NCBI RefSeq assembly: GCF_022376445.1
Contig: NW_025954994.1
Span: 1 to 64,000, forward strand
Length of the DNA stretch: 64,000 nucleotides
Reading direction: 5' to 3'
Source of the DNA: Fomitopsis serialis
Lineage: Eukaryota > Basidiomycota > Agaricomycetes > Polyporales > Fomitopsidaceae
Position numbers and translations under genes: made by a program. Below, piece by piece: positions 46,710 through 58,834 of the stretch (positions within the stretch are counted from its first letter, which is position 1; each line of letters starts with the position of its first letter). The notes beneath the pieces are model-generated. The model saw nothing but the letters and a program-made list of their open reading frames with translations. It did no database searches and was not told the DNA's origin.

Positions 46710-47575
46710 TTCTCGGGACTCGTGTCGTTGGCGATGGTCCAGGCACAATGCGCGCAGTGAGCGTAGTACGCGACCTGGGCCTGCGCGTGACCACATCCGT
46801 GGGACACGTTGAGCACCTGCTCCCAGTCCTCCCACTGGCAGCACCCATGGCCCATGCCCATGCCATGTGTGGCCTCCTGCGGCTTCACTGGACTCTTCCG
46901 CATATCTACCTCCATCCCCATCACTCGCAATGCGCTTCAAGTCCCTGGTCCACATGTGTTTTTTCTGTCTGCCCATACGACTGCCGTGGATGTCTTCCCC
47001 GAGCAATCCCAAACCACTACACCTTCTACTAGATCCTCTGGGGAACCCCAACAAGCAGAGGATTGCTGGCAGCACTCTGGAGACGCTCTACCTCCGTGCA
47101 GAACCAATCGTGCACAAATATGTCATCTCCCAGAGAAGTGCAATGTGTTATCTGGGAGACAACGTATTTGTGCACGATCGGTTCCGCACGGAGGTAGAGC
47201 GTCTCCAGAGTGCTGACAGCAATCCTCTGCTTGTTGGGGTTCCCCAGAGGATCTAGTAGAAGGTGTAGCTGTTTGGGATTGCTCGGGGAAGACATCCACG
47301 GCAGTCGTATGGGCAGGCAGAAAAAACACATGTGGACCAGGGACTTGAAGCGCATTGCGAGTGATGGGGATGGAGGTAGATATGCGGAAGAGTCCAGTGA
47401 AGCCGCAGGAGGCCACACATGGCATGGGCATGGGCCATGGGTGCTGCCAGTGGGAGGACTGGGAGCAGGTGCTCAACGCGTCCCACAGACACGGTCATGC
47501 GCAGGCCCAGGTCGCGTACTATGCTCACTGCGCACATCGTGCCCGGACCATCACCAACGACATGAGTCCCGAGAA
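46710..47575. repeat. 866-bp palindrome (inverted duplication)
   Basis: Two arms of about 425 bp (46710-47134 and 47151-47575) are reverse complements with scattered substitutions, around a short centre (CTCCCAG, then about 16 nt, then CTGGGAG). Opposite-strand frames at 46867-47256 and 47029-47418 therefore translate into almost the same peptide. The right arm runs into the lineage-specific gene fragment at 47364, while the left arm stops at 46710. So the left arm looks like an inverted copy of the 5' part of that locus. Confidence 0.9.
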
Positions 47576-48573
47576 CTTCGTCGTCGCGCGCATAAGCTAC
47601 GAAGGCACCGACGCCGGCGCGCTGCGCATGGAGCGTACAGTCGAGCCCACTAACGAACCATCCGGCAACTCGTCCAGCGTATCCCTCGCGAATAGCTCCT
47701 CGTCTGCCCTCCTTGCAAATGATCCCATCACCATATACGCCTCGGAGGACGTCGGGCGTGTGACGAAGGAGGCCTAGCTGATCGCGCAACAGGACTTCCA
47801 AGGGAACACGGTCACCATCGCCTCCGTCATCGCCGCCTCCTCCGTCCTTAGCCGAGAGTACCCAGAGTACAAGCTGGGCTCGAAGCAATGCTATTGGTTC
47901 GCGGGATTGGTCTTTCGCCTCATATCCGGAGACGATGTTATGCCAGCGAACTCAGACAGCCACAGCCGCATGCAAGCGGGCGAGTTCGCCAGTTTCCTCA
48001 ATATCATGATGCAAGGGCCGGGGTTGACTAAGGACGCACGAGCGATGCGACCCTTATTCGAGGCCAAGCTGCGGGAAGTCGAAGAAGCCGTCGCTGCGAA
48101 ACTGGCGAAGGAGAGGGCGGCAACCGAGATGCAGACTCCATTGCTGACTGAAACCCAGAGGCAGGTTCAGGAGGCGGAGAGGCACGCGCAGGAGGCAGAG
48201 AGGCAGAAAGCCGAGATTGCACAGGAGGCGGAGAGGCGGGAAGCTGCGCTCGCGCAGGCAGCAGCGGCACGAGAAGAGGCGTACGAGCTTGAGATACGCC
48301 AGCCCAAAGAGGCCCTCGCGGTGAGTGCTCTGCGTAGACGACACGTTCAACCAGCCTGGTATCACTTCCACGCTCGGTCGATCGCAGTCGCAGGCAGGGT
48401 CGTCGTTCAAGTTCATCCTAATCAGTCTCTTGATTTCATTGCTGTCGATAATGCTTTCGGTGTGTTGTGTTCTCCGAGTCGTCGCTGGCATCCTTCTCGC
48501 CCCGTTCTGCTTGGTTAAGTCTCCCTATTCATCGCTATGCCTCCTTGCTGTCATCATTACGCCCACACACTGA
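47364..48573 (+). pseudogene. Lineage-specific coiled-coil/membrane protein, in-frame stop
   Basis: Not a family I can name. One frame runs from the palindrome's right arm through ITNDMSPENFVVARISYEGT to VGRVTKEA, then hits TAG at 47775-47777. The same frame continues LIAQQDFQGNTVTIASVIAA and SREYPEYKLGSKQCYWFAGL, resembling a conserved NCYWFA-type motif I associate with orphan basidiomycete proteins. A long charged coiled coil follows (QEAERHAQEAERQKAEIAQE). After a likely intron (donor at 48320, acceptor near 48388) comes a hydrophobic segment, FKFILISLLISLLSIMLSVC. The stop suggests a broken gene; a short unrecognised intron could also remove it. Confidence 0.5.
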
Positions 48574-48668
48574 CTCATGTTGTATCTACCGTCACGGTCT
48601 GCCACTGTATTATTATTCTCGTTATGAATATCCGCACAGTGTTCCTTCCTCCGGATCCATTGGGGAAG

Positions 48669-51493
48669 CCCAATGAAAAACACATCTGCTGGGAGATGAT
48701 CCAAGCTGCTGGGAGCTGCGCGCGTCGTCGAAATGTGCCCGAATCTGCTCGGAGCTGCTAACAGCTTACAGCAAAGTCACTAAATGACAGCTTGTCAGCG
48801 AGATAACTCGTCGTCGTTGGTGCTTAGAGTCTTTTGCCTCTGAGTTGGAGCTGTAGCCCATCGATATCGCTGTCGAGTCCACCCCCTTGCGTTAAGCACT
48901 TACGGTACCACTGCGCGGTGCGCATTATAATATCGCTAACGTTCCCGCCCGTTCTGGTCTGACGTAATGTCTTTGCAGCGACGGCGGTCGTCGTCGTCGA
49001 CGTCTTCCTGCCCCCCTCTCTCATGCTCTTACCACCACCATCACCTAATGTAATTGCCCGCTGCTTGTCTACCGCCCGCCCGCTCACCCTGCTGTATGCC
49101 CGTCTCATCTGCTTACGTGTCTCTTCTCTCGCCCATGCATCTTTCTCACTTGCCACGCACCTTCTTGCCTGCGCGCACACCTTGCTCGCCCGCCCCCTCC
49201 TTGTTTTCCCTCCCCGCACATCTCGCTCACACTTTAGCTGCCCGTCCACTCGCACGTTCGTTCCTAGCACACCGCGCCATGCAATGGACGGCCTCGAAGG
49301 CCAACTTCGGAGTGCCGACGCGCGTGCCCAGCGCACTGATTGGCTGGCGCCCCACCCTCGAACGCGCCTCTGACCGCGTCTGACGGCCTCCCGACGCTGT
49401 CTCGACGGCCATCGTCCGCCAGTCGAGTCTCCGTCGAACGCCCTCCAAGCACCCGTCCGTCGCACTCTGCCTTCCCCCTGCGCTCTGCTCCTCGTTGCCC
49501 TCCCGTCGTCTCTCTGCCCCCCACGCCTTCCCCTTGCTCCTCCCGTGCTCGCCGACACGCCAGCTCGATCCACGCAGCCGAGGCGAGTCTGCAGACACTC
49601 CCAATGCTCGGTATCCGACCTTGTTCAGCTTGTAGAGGCGCGTTTCGTTGTTTCGTGACTTTGTCGTGCGCATTTATTGAGTCTATGCGCGGCACACGAA
49701 GACCTAATACGACGACCTCGCACGGGATACGCCCAGCCCCGACTCGTCGAACCATACGCACTAGCGACGCGACGGACCCCACCACGCAACACACGACGCG
49801 TGGTCAACGACGGAGCGACGTCACACGGCGTCGCTCTGCCACCCACCTTCGTGGACATCCCTCTGAATGACGACGATGCAGCCGCTGGGCCACGCATGCG
49901 ACATAGCGTGCCCAGACGCATCTGCTAGAGCGTGCACGCGCACGACAGGCACGGCGTCAGCCGTCTTGGACCCTTGGTCTACGAATGTCAATCGACTACG
50001 GTACGTGCTATCGACTCGACCCCCATCTGTGCCCCGCTACCACGACAGTACCACAGCTCGATGCTTCTCCCCCGAATCATCAAGTGTGGTGTGCACGCAT
50101 GTCACGGTCACTCTCGGCTCGACTTTCAGGGACCGGACGATTCCCTGTATGGAACCGTTCAGCGAGTACGCAGTGCACCGTGCCCAAAAGACTGACCTAC
50201 CACGCATCACTCGACCCTCGTACCGAGCGCACGCGTTCGCCATCGTCACGCATGGTTGCGTCACGGCGGGGCGCATCGAGGGTCAAGTGGGTCAATCAGT
50301 GAGTGACCTCGCACATATACGTCGACGTGGATTCACCTGTTCACCGACGTCCATGCTCATCGACATACGCACACTACGACGGCACCACACACGCTCGACT
50401 GATGAACGGACACGTCAGCAGGGAGACGCACGTGGACACGAACACGAACTTACCGTGCGAGGGATCTGTGCTGCGCGCAGGACAAGGTTGGGAGACGGGA
50501 GGAGCTGGTGGTCTGCAAAAGCACGTCGCTTCCCTCTGCCTTATATCTTTGTCCGTGAGTGCGAGATCCCACGCCGTCACCCGAAACTTCGCGTAGCCAT
50601 GGCCGCCCTCCCTCCGCGGATGCCTAGCCGACTCGATGGCATTGTAGACTGGACAATGACTGATGCAGTACAAGCAGAACCAGCCTGAGGAACGCACGCG
50701 CAAGTCGTGCGTTTTCATGACAGGAACCACCATCGATGCGAGGTATGTTCTATGGTACGTCTCGGAGTGTACATTGCAGATAGCAAGACTGATACCTGTC
50801 CGATGACACCAGCGAGCGACAGGAAAGAAGGCCCTGAATGTTCCCGACTTCAAGACAATTATTCGTGCGTGCCATTTGCATATGGAGGACTCTGCAGTGC
50901 TTGTAACCCTTACATTTTGTCGATACCTACAGTAGTTGTCAAATCCGCGCATCAAGGCCAAAAATCGAAGGCGAAGAAGTGAAGTGCAATGGTCAAGACT
51001 CGGAAATACGGGCGAGCAGGCACGTGCGAGTGAGAGGCGCGATATGTAGGAAGCGGGTGGGCGTAGTATGCAGGTAGCGTCCGGGGTGGCTGGGCGGGAA
51101 CGCGTGGGCGCGATATGCGGGTGGCGGGCGTGGTATGCTGTCGGCGAGCACGATATCGCGGGCGGTACGCAGGGTGCGGGCGCGCAGGCGCGGGCGCGGT
51201 ATGCAGGGCGCGGGCGGCGCAGGATGCGGGCAACGTATACACGATAAATGCAATATTTTTCTGGCAGCTAGTGCAATACAGGAGCATCTAGCAATATGCC
51301 CGGATCTGCTCCCAGCTGCATACGCGTAATTTTCACGCTCAGAGCAGCTCCGAGCATCTAGAAAAATGCGAAAAGTCCGGATTTCATGCTCCAGGCTGCT
51401 CAGAGCTGCTCGCAGATGTCCTTTTGACAGCGGCCCCACCGAGCAGCTCCGAGCATCTCAGAGCATCTCCCAGCAGATGCGTTTTTCACTGGG
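48669..51493. mobile_element. 2.8-kb non-autonomous TIR element
   Basis: The left end reads CCCAATGAAAAACACATCTG and the right end, in reverse complement, CCCAGTGAAAAACGCATCTG; both continue CTGGGAGATG. The same 7 bp, GGGGAAG, flank both sides (48662-48668 and 51494-51500). Inside both ends are many copies of a GCTCGGAGCTGCT / GCATCT word, denser at the right. The body is C-rich on the left (about 49030-49560) and G-rich with degenerate CGCGGTATGC-like repeats on the right (about 51005-51235). No transposase is recognised; the long Arg/Gly-rich frames look like by-products of base composition. The superfamily is not certain from a 7-bp duplication. Confidence 0.8.
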
Positions 51494-51500
51494 GGGGAAG

Positions 51501-52127
51501 TGTCAGTCGATCGAAGCAGCCCTCCGGCCACACATCGTCCGTTCTGACATGGCAGCACGAGCTTGAAGCATCGTCCGCGTCATTGTTGTAGTATTGCTGA
51601 CATCTTGAGACAACCTTGAAGCTTTGAAGCCGCTGACTTCTCATGTCATGCGAGCAGGGAAGGGAATGACACCCCATTGATATTTAATCTGGGATGTTGT
51701 GAGGATAGGACGACAATGAATGGTCGTCTGCTATTGCGGGTATGCAAGACATGCGAAGCAATAAGTGCACATATGTAGGAACACCGAATACCGTCCGTCC
51801 GCGAAGTTGCATGCTACATCAGTACTACGTCGACGAATGAGAACAAGCGGAACGCGAGACAATGATGACAAACTATACCACCCAATATAAGTACAGCCGC
51901 AGGGGGAACCTCGTCGTATGGAGGGTGGAGCAATGCAGGGTCGGACGAAATGGCGGAACATGGGGAAGCATACAGGGAATACATATATACATACCGTCGT
52001 CATCGTCATGGAGGTCGTGGAGGTCTGCGCTCTCTAGGCGGAGTCCAATAATACGCGAGCCTCCGCGCGTCTAGGCAGCATAGATAGTACAAGGCCCACC
52101 ACACTTCATCTACTCGCGTGTGGACCC
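51501..52127. other. Intergenic, element to ATG13 3' end
   Basis: No gene is recognised in this stretch, which holds the 3' flank of ATG13. Confidence 0.5.
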
Positions 52128-54574
52128 CTAGTGCGCGCCGCTTCTTCCAGGATGGTCGCATATCTCGGGATCCATCTTGCCCAGCACCTCTCCCGACGCG
52201 ACGCTGAAGCCAGACCGGACACTCGCCGTGGAACCCATCCTCGGCCGGACATACGTCGCGGGCAGCCCAGTGTTCGCAGGGGGGATCCTAGCACCATCCA
52301 AGGGAAGACCTCCCTGACGCTCTTCAGTGGGGGAGCCACCCGTACCGCGTGCATCATTTGAGCGCCCTCCCGGACTTGGGATGCCGCCCCTGGCGCGCCG
52401 CCGACTGTCGAGGCCCCGCAGGCTGGACACGAACGCGCCTTTCATCTCGCGCAGCCGCTCGTCCACCGCGGCCTCCGTCGCCAACATCGGCTCGGGCATC
52501 GACAGCGTGCGGGCGCGGGAGAGCAAGCCAGACGGCCTCTCCGGCTCTGCTGTAGCCTGGGGTTCCACCGGAGACTCGGCCGGCGAGGTTTCGCTCTGCT
52601 CGCGCAGTCGCTGCAGCGGTTTCCGTGCGTCGATGTCCTGCACGAACGCCGAGATATCGTCATCATCCGTGTTCGCGCTCAGGTAAGAGGCGCCCTGGTC
52701 GGTAAACGTCAGCATGAATCACATCACGACAGCTCAGCCATATAAGCAAGCCGAGCTAACACTCACAGCCACACGTTCCCCTTCCCTTGGACCACTCCCT
52801 GCGCTGCCCTCGCTGCCCACACCTCCTGTTGAGGCATACCGGTGCCCGAAGCTGCTGGAGTATCGCTTCCTGGCACCACCGGGACTCTCTGAAATACCGC
52901 CTGTGACCCCTTCAGCGCTAGCTAATGACCGTCTGTCACCTAGGCTCGACGGCGCGAATGGCGGGGATGGTCGGAACGGCGTGACAGGGGAAGACGGCAT
53001 CTTCACGGCGACTGGTACAGCACTTGTGCCTGCACGCGACGACGTCGGCGACGTATGGGTAGGGCGAGATGGAAGAGACGGGCCTCCGGGCAGGGAGGAA
53101 AGCGGAGAGTTCTGACGGAGCGACGGTGAGGGTGAATGTGTCGACGGTGAGCCCGAGGATAGGGTCGATGACTTGAAGGGGTTGATAGTGTTCATGGGCT
53201 GGCGTCGAATGGGCAAAGCTCCCTGAGCCGACGAATGCTCCTGTACAATCACCGATTCGTCACCACACAACGTATAGTCGATGAGCAAACGACTCACCGT
53301 ACCCCGCCCTCCACCGAGGCTCTCCTTCCGAAACCGAGGGCCTAACGCCGACACACCTGGCCCGTCATCCCTTGACCCAATGGAGCCAGCGCCCTGCCGT
53401 GAGGACTCGTCTGATAGCCCTGACGCAGAGCCTGCACCCATCCCAGCATTAGAGAGCCGCCGTACAGAAGGCAACGCCACATTCTGCATGCGAGGACTCG
53501 CGGAAGGTAACGCCACACTCGGCATGCGGGGGCTGCTGCCGCCGACGGTCGGGAACGACGTCGTGCGCGAGCTCATCGGCGGGGGGACGACGAAGCGGTC
53601 CGCTAATGACGCAGAGGGCGGCGAGCGAGGTAATGACGTACGCGTGGGCAGGCTGCCGGGGGAGGTCGAGAGCGAGTCCCGCTGCTGGTTCTTGACCAGC
53701 GTAGGCGTAAAGTCCGGGCCCTCGTCCGACAGGAACCGCGACGACAGCAACGACTCGAGCGCATCGAGCTCAAAGTGCGGGGTTGTGAGATACGTTACAG
53801 ACAGCGAGAGCGTCCCCGTCGGGTGCGTGATAGGCGCGAAGGTGTGCACGTCCTGCGCGAGCGGGGAGGCCCCTGGCGCAGGTGGCGTGTCTGTGAGCCG
53901 GTGTAAGCGAGGCGCCACACATGCATACGATGCCACATTGCGCACCGAAATCCAAGATATCCCCCCTGCTCTGCCCTTGCCCCGCGATGCGTAGTTCAAT
54001 GCCGAAGTTCCCGTTCCGAGTCCCGCCCGCCCGCCTGCGCCGCGCGAGCTTCCACGCAGGGAGTATGCGCAGCAGCGTGAAGATGCCTCTGAAGAGCGAG
54101 ATACCGTGCTTGTAGATGGCTGGTGGTGTGATGTCCGAGCGGTCATCGCCGCGACGCGAGTGCAGCTGCTCGGGCTGGAAGCTGAGGTCCCACGACTCGA
54201 GTAGGACGTACGTCGGCGTCGGGTCGATGCGGAGCCGCGATGAGTTAGGGGCATGGTAGACGAGGACCTGATTGCTCGCCAGTTCCGGGACGCACAAGAG
54301 CACCTGTAGCTGGAAAGCGGGTACGGGCTGAACGGTCGAGATACTACGATAGAGACGGGTCTGCTCCCTGAAGATCTCCGGGTCTGGGGTTTCCAAGTTG
54401 AACTGTGGGAAGTCAGCGACAGCCCAAGCTCATACAGTCGGTGTCGCTCACCCACTTGTCGACCTTGGCCTCTGTCGGTGCCTCCAAGGTTGCCCTGGCA
54501 TGGTGGACGACGAGTGTCAGCTTCGTGTAGAACCTGTACGTTATCTGGTCGGCCTTCTGTGTCTCATTGGACAT
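52128..54574 (-). CDS. ATG13: Autophagy-related protein 13
   Basis: Regulatory subunit of the Atg1 kinase complex that starts autophagosome formation at the pre-autophagosomal structure. The ATG at 54574 gives MSNETQKADQITYRFYTKLT. The N-terminal HORMA domain includes LVVHHARATLEAP, then after an intron FNLETPDPEIFREQTRLYRS, FQLQVLLCVPELASNQVLVY and YVLLESWDLSFQPEQL. HTFAPITHPTGTLSLSVTYL and FELDALESLLSSRFLSDEGP close the conserved part. A long Ser/Pro-rich disordered tail follows, as usual for Atg13, with repeated SPRMPSVALPS and SPRMQNVALPS. The last exon encodes GASYLSANTDDDDISAFVQD and ends DPEICDHPGRSGAH. An upstream in-frame extension lacks an ATG. Confidence 0.92.
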
Positions 54575-56491
54575 GGCAGAGCTGGGCAGAGCGTTCAGAG
54601 AGAGAGGCGAGGCGACGGGCAAGGCATGAGGACGGTGTTGCGAGATAGGTAGCGTTCAGGCTGTAAGTGGTCGTGGATCGCACGAGCTCTAGTCCGCACA
54701 GTGCACTGGGGTCGGCCGCTCGTCCTAGCTCCGCCGAAGTTGCTCTATGGCGCAACACCGAGACAATGATTGAAACAAATCACAGGGGTGTATTCCTCTA
54801 GCCTGTCCAATACCCGCAGGCAGAGACAGATGGTCGACGAAGAGAGAACGACGCAATTGTTACACTCACAGGTCTGCCCGTGCCACCGGCTACGAGCGGA
54901 GCTCGATCGGGTTGATGTAGATGTATCCCTCATTGAGGCTCCGATAGGAGACGTCCGCCACATCCTCCCACTGCCACTTGCAGGCCAGTCACTCGCTGAA
55001 GCAATGTCGCGGTCGCGTGAGTCAGTAGTGGAACGAATTCCTTGAACATATAACTTACTTACCTGCTGAATATGCACCTGGACAGGGCGGTCTATCAGGT
55101 AGCAGCTGTACTACTATTTGACATCATGCTGTTTCTCTGGCGGTATTGTAAGCAGGGGCCGGCGCGATCTCGACCGCAAAGGGGTACTTACTCGATGGTA
55201 CAACCATACGCCCAGTCCCAGAAGATATGCATACCAATCGGTTCTCGCAGCTTGCCTGTATCTCATGGCAGACCCACTTTGTGACAAGCACGGAAGTTCC
55301 ATCGCATTCGACTGTATGCCCCGCGAGTCAATGCAAGTTGATCCAGCATTGCCGGTACGAAAGCAAGAATCGGAGTCGTTAAGCGGGCATCTCTGATTTG
55401 CGTGAAGGGCGGTAGGCGAGCTGCGTCCTGACAGCTCCTCATAGCTGCCAGTGGCTGCCATTGAGCGTTTCAAATCCTGTAAAATTGATTAGTCTCTACA
55501 TTTACACACGTTGCAGTCTGCGAGAACCCCCATCGCAAGAGCCACGAGTTTGGCTCACCACTGACTACTGAAGTAGATTGCGATCCCGGACTGACGAAGT
55601 GCGGGCGCAGTAAAATGGGATCTTGGATGGGTCCGGCACATTCAACGGGGAAAGAGATCAAAGAAAACGCATACACGAGGTCGTAGTGCGCATATATGCT
55701 GAAAAATACGAATAGTAGTGAGTAAGCACAACAGCATTAAGGCATGCGCATACCAGAAGCGATGTTCAACTCCAAAGTTTCCGAGGCCCGGCGAGGGTGC
55801 TGGCAGTGAGGTGGTGGTAGAGTGGAAAGGAAAAGGATGTGTAGAATTTCTACAGAATGAATTTAAAGCCTCTGAGGATGACGGACTCAGTACTTGACGC
55901 ACAGCATGTAAAATTAGGGGGAGGAGGATCGCGACCGCGAAGTCACTGTGTCACGTGGTCGCGTAATGCATGTGGACAGCCTGAGTAGTCAGAGTACAGT
56001 GAGCAATGTCATTCTCGACTTTAGCCCTCTTACCGTCACGGTGAGCTCTCCATCTAGCCATTAATTATCGGGAACTTCTGGCTGGGGACTCCCACAACTG
56101 TCCTTCTGGCCAGTGGCTTGCATCTTCCGATCATCGCGAAGGTGGGTGACGACACGGAGTCCAGTCACTCAGAGTACCACCTAAAAGCAAGACCTTCACA
56201 GTCAGGCTTGACCCCGGGCCCGTAACTGTTGCTTGATCACTACGCGTGAGTCCAGCATACATTGATCTCACATCGTGCCTAGCAGAGAGCCACCTTTACC
56301 CAACACGCGCCATGCGCTAAAATATGATCAGGAATCCTGCGGTCGATAGGGTGGTAACGTACCAAGGGCAACGTCGACTGTGAAGAGCGACCCGCAGATT
56401 CTTTGATTGCAAGCCGAGGCTGAACTGAAAACGACGTTCCAGTTGAAGAGTTGAGTCTGCGCGTCATTCTTTCTTTCCGAGCGAGCGAACA
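54575..56491. other. 1.9 kb without a firm gene
   Basis: It contains the ATG13 promoter. Several minus-strand frames between about 54890 and 55900 could be exons of an unrecognised gene: GNFGVEHRFWYAHALMLL near 55750, SFPVECAGPIQDPILLRPHF near 55620, and WQWEDVADVSYRSLNEGYIY near 54950. I cannot join them with confidence and name no family. Confidence 0.35.
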
Positions 56492-57631
56492 ATGCTAAAT
56501 GATGTCCGGACGTCAGTAAATATGCATTCAGAGATACTTCTTCACTCTTGCCGTCAATATCGACCGTGTCAGTACGGTTTACGGTGGGCGATTGGCTCAC
56601 AGTATCGCAACGTATCCTACGTCAAGGCACATCCTGTTCAGACCGCACCGGTCCCAACCTCAAAAATTGACGACTCCAGAATTTTCCTGGATTATGCTCT
56701 GTCACCGAACGCTACCCCCCTTCACATCAAGCGGGCATCTCCGAGTAGCGACTCGAGGGCACACAAATTACTCCGCAGTCTACGGGAGGCAGAAGATCGG
56801 ATCATTGACATCGAGCTAGGGCGCTACGACGACACCGTAGCTGGATCGTTTGAACAAGTCAGCCTGCCACTCGGGCGATATCTCGATTGGATCGAGAGTG
56901 ATCAGTCCAACGGCGGCAAGGTTGCCGGGCGACAACTGTACCTTGCGCAATGGCGAGCGAGCGGTGACGTAAGTAGGTTGTTCGGATGTCCAGTGCACAG
57001 TACAAGCTGACAACTGTTGGGTTTCACCCCTAGATACCAGCTCTTACACAACGCATACAGCCGCCTCCGCTTCTGGGTCCACTACTCAAAGATGGCCCTG
57101 TCGAGGCTGACTTGTATCAGACGAGTTTTTTTATTGGTCCCGCAGGCGCTGTGCGTCCCGATGTATGCTGTGTCGCGCGTAGACTAATCCCAACTTCCTC
57201 AGATCACACCTCTCCACTACGACCCATACTTCAATCTCTACCAGCTGTACGCCTCTGCGGAGCCTAATCGCTACGCGAAGCACATCTTCCTCCTCCCGCC
57301 GAGCGCATCCGAGTTCGTAAAGCGTGCTGACGGGCAACACGCTCTGCGGAACACGTCTTCTATCAACCTCTCGCTCCAGCCATCCGACAGCGGAGATGAC
57401 TTCGCTGTTGTCGCCGCACCTGATGCGCCGTCGCGCTCTGTGGAAGCGATCTCGGGGCTGGGGTACAGTTGCATCCTGAGGGAAGGCGAAACATTGTTCA
57501 TCCCCAAAGGGTGGTGGCATCGCGTGGAGAACGTCGTCCTTGGGCGAGATCAACCTCCATCAGGCTCTGGATGGACTGCTGGTATTGGATGGTGGTGGCT
57601 ACCACGTAGGAGCGCTTCAAGCACGTCGTAG
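56492..57631 (+). CDS. JmjC-domain (cupin-like) dioxygenase
   Basis: An Fe(II)/2-oxoglutarate-dependent hydroxylase or demethylase of the JMJD5/TYW5-like cupin class; the substrate is unknown. It starts MLNDVRTSVNMHSEILLHSC (an inner ATG lies at 56522), with a mitochondrial-like basic start possible. Motifs: FEQVSLPLGRYLDWIES, then after an intron IPALTQRIQPPPLLGPLL and FFIGPAGA. A second intron leads to ITPLHYDPYFNLYQLYAS, holding the HxD iron ligands. The distal histidine is in GETLFIPKGWWHRVENV. Translation ends near SWTAGIGWWWLPRR and a Ser-rich tail, stop at 57629-57631. It converges on the methyltransferase gene, whose stop is 105 nt away. Confidence 0.85.
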
Positions 57632-57736
57632 ACGCTTCCACGTATACCCGCGTCGGAAACCCTTGGCCGTATGCGATTTGGATTACATGAGGTGATGTAC
57701 TCATATAATATGTACGCTCCACACGAGCATGTTGCC

Positions 57737-58834
57737 TCATCGTCCCTTCCCAAAGACATGCTGCCAGAATATTTCCGACAGCTTGGCTTCTACCTTGACC
57801 CGCCGCTCAGCGAACTCAGCGCTCTCTGCTTCGGTGAAGACCTTCTTCCAGAGAACTGGCCAGGACCGCTCCGAATGTCCATAACGCGTCCTGCGCGAGG
57901 ATCTGTATGACCATCTGAGTGGTTTGATTAGCAAGCTGGACTCACCGGCCTAAGTGATCGTCTATCATGCCCTCCTGTTCCAGCCCTCGATGCCTCCCAA
58001 AAATGACGGCTCCGCGTTCGCGCTTCAGCAGCGTTGCTAGCCGCAAAGCGATCGCGTACTGCGTGGCTTCGTCAAAGAGATGGAAGACCGCTCCAATGTA
58101 GATGTGCGTGAGGGAGCCGATCAGCTGGGAAAGCGACGCGATCTTCGTGCCGGCGAGGCCCTCCAATCTTGTAGCTGGCTGCGTGAAGGACAGCGGGACG
58201 TCAAATATGTCGGACGTGAAGAAGCGAATGCTCGAGGATTCCTGATCACGATATAGCTTGTACCCGAGGTCGATGTACTCTTGCCGCAGGTCGCATCCGA
58301 GGACGGATGCAGCGGGGTACCCATCGTGCACGAGCTTGCGCACGTCAGTGCCCACTGTGCAGAGAAAACGGCATCCAGCACGCACTTGATCGCCACATAA
58401 GTCGTAAGAACGTACTGCAGCATCCGAGGTCGAGGAATACTGTGTCGCCTCTCTTCCCGCTCTTCAGCACAGCTGGATAGATCGGGTTTCCAGACATCAT
58501 GAGGGCAACATGGTGGAAACCGAGGATGCAAGGGTACGGGTATTTCGCACTATGATCAGTGTGGTCATTCGCATGACATGGATGCGACTGCTGAACACAG
58601 TACATGATGCCTACTAAGCTCTACAGAATCGCCAGTGCGTTAGAAACCGCCGTCAGGCCAAATTTGAGCTCACTCTTTTTGCACTTCCAGAATCCTCTTG
58701 CGCATCTCACCATCGTCCGCTGACACAGCTTCATGCAGGAACTCCAGTTCCATTAGACTAGGATTGAAGAACAATGTATCTAACGGAGGAATCAATGATG
58801 GCTGGACCTGACTCTCAGGTCGAATGTCGGACAT
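57737..58834 (-). CDS. SAM-dependent methyltransferase, C-terminally clipped
   Basis: A small-molecule type methyltransferase resembling fungal AusD/TrtF-like enzymes; that resemblance is from memory. The ATG at 58834 gives MSDIRPESQVQPSLIPPLDT, then after introns KYPYPCILGFHHVALMMSGN. Motif I is split by an intron: FLDLGCC then MGTDVRKLVHDGYP. Further on are LGCDLRQEYIDLGYKLYRD, TSDIFDVPLS, SLTHIYIGAVFHLFDEATQY, LLKRERGAVIFGRHRGLEQE and WKKVFTEAESAEFAERRVKV. TGA at 57737-57739 follows FGKGR. Without that TGA the same frame would go on GNMLVWSVHII to the next stop at 57701. The expected family end carries a hydrophobic MLVWSV-type segment, so this looks like a recent nonsense change removing about 12 residues. 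Confidence 0.85.

Noticed and set aside
46867..47418. Two opposite-strand frames encoding nearly the same 129-residue peptide
   Set aside because: A by-product of the palindrome. I report the palindrome instead of two genes.
48824..49794. Arg/Gly-rich frames of 148-249 codons on the minus strand inside the 2.8-kb element
   Set aside because: Base-composition artefact of the C-rich half; no transposase or zinc-knuckle motif.
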